Shown: positions 63,985 through 64,000 of the stretch, piece by piece | Numbering within the stretch: position 1 is the stretch's first letter | Layout of the letters: the number at the start of each line of letters is the position of its first letter | Source of the DNA: Epiperipatus broadwayi | Lineage: Eukaryota; Onychophora; Udeonychophora; Euonychophora; Peripatidae | Direction: 5' to 3' | NCBI GenBank assembly: GCA_028023455.1 | Contig: JAQFVV010006831.1 | Location: 247,722-311,721 of the forward strand | Length of the DNA stretch: 64,000 bases | Position numbers and translations under genes: made by a program | The notes under the pieces: model-generated | The model's database searches: none | Seen by the model: the letters and a program-made list of their open reading frames with translations, nothing else | What the model was told of the DNA's origin: nothing

Positions 63985-64000
63985 AACCGGGCACCTTCTA

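Overview
This is non-coding-dominated, strongly AT-rich nuclear DNA from an animal, probably an invertebrate. The sequence shows GT-AG spliced exons, introns of up to about 17.6 kb, and long simple repeats (CTAT, AT, ATT). It also holds decayed RTE-type and other non-LTR retrotransposons, several Penelope-like elements (PLEs), hAT remnants and tRNA-derived SINE-like repeats. I cannot name the species: no clade-specific repeat was recognised.

Only one host gene can be supported. It lies on the minus strand and runs off the left edge. It encodes the N-terminal part of a UDP-GalNAc:polypeptide N-acetylgalactosaminyltransferase (pp-GalNAc-T/GALNT family, mucin-type O-glycosylation in the Golgi). 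Four consecutive coding exons are visible: 30533-31170, 24943-25109, 7174-7348 and 5996-6196. They join in frame (junction phases 2, 1, 2) into about 393 codons. These cover a type II membrane anchor, stem, and the first half of the GT-A catalytic domain with the DSH metal-binding motif. The rest of the catalytic domain and the expected ricin-type lectin domain must lie left of position 1.

Layout: 1-5995 is partial intron 4, with fold-back repeats and a MITE. 6197-7173 is intron 3, with a 350-bp CTAT array. 7349-24942 is intron 2, holding fold-back elements, microsatellites, SINE-like copies, a PLE flanked by a 40-bp direct repeat, and a LINE remnant. 25110-30532 is intron 1, with a decayed hAT transposase, a second MITE and an ATT array. 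31171-64000 is the 5' flank of the gene and is a transposon graveyard. It contains a LINE split by a 2.9-kb insertion, a decayed RTE copy with a nested SINE, a hAT-type non-autonomous element, PLE fragments (two beside hammerhead-ribozyme-like motifs), near-perfect long palindromes, a nearly intact RTE element with one in-frame stop, two further RTE tails, a recent 210-bp tandem duplication, and a second copy of the split LINE's 3' end at the right edge.

The most notable observations are the GALNT gene dispersed over 25 kb, the inverted PLE with its long target-site duplication, the hammerhead-like motif beside a PLE endonuclease fragment, and a family of long hairpin elements carrying their own 10-19 bp target-site duplications.
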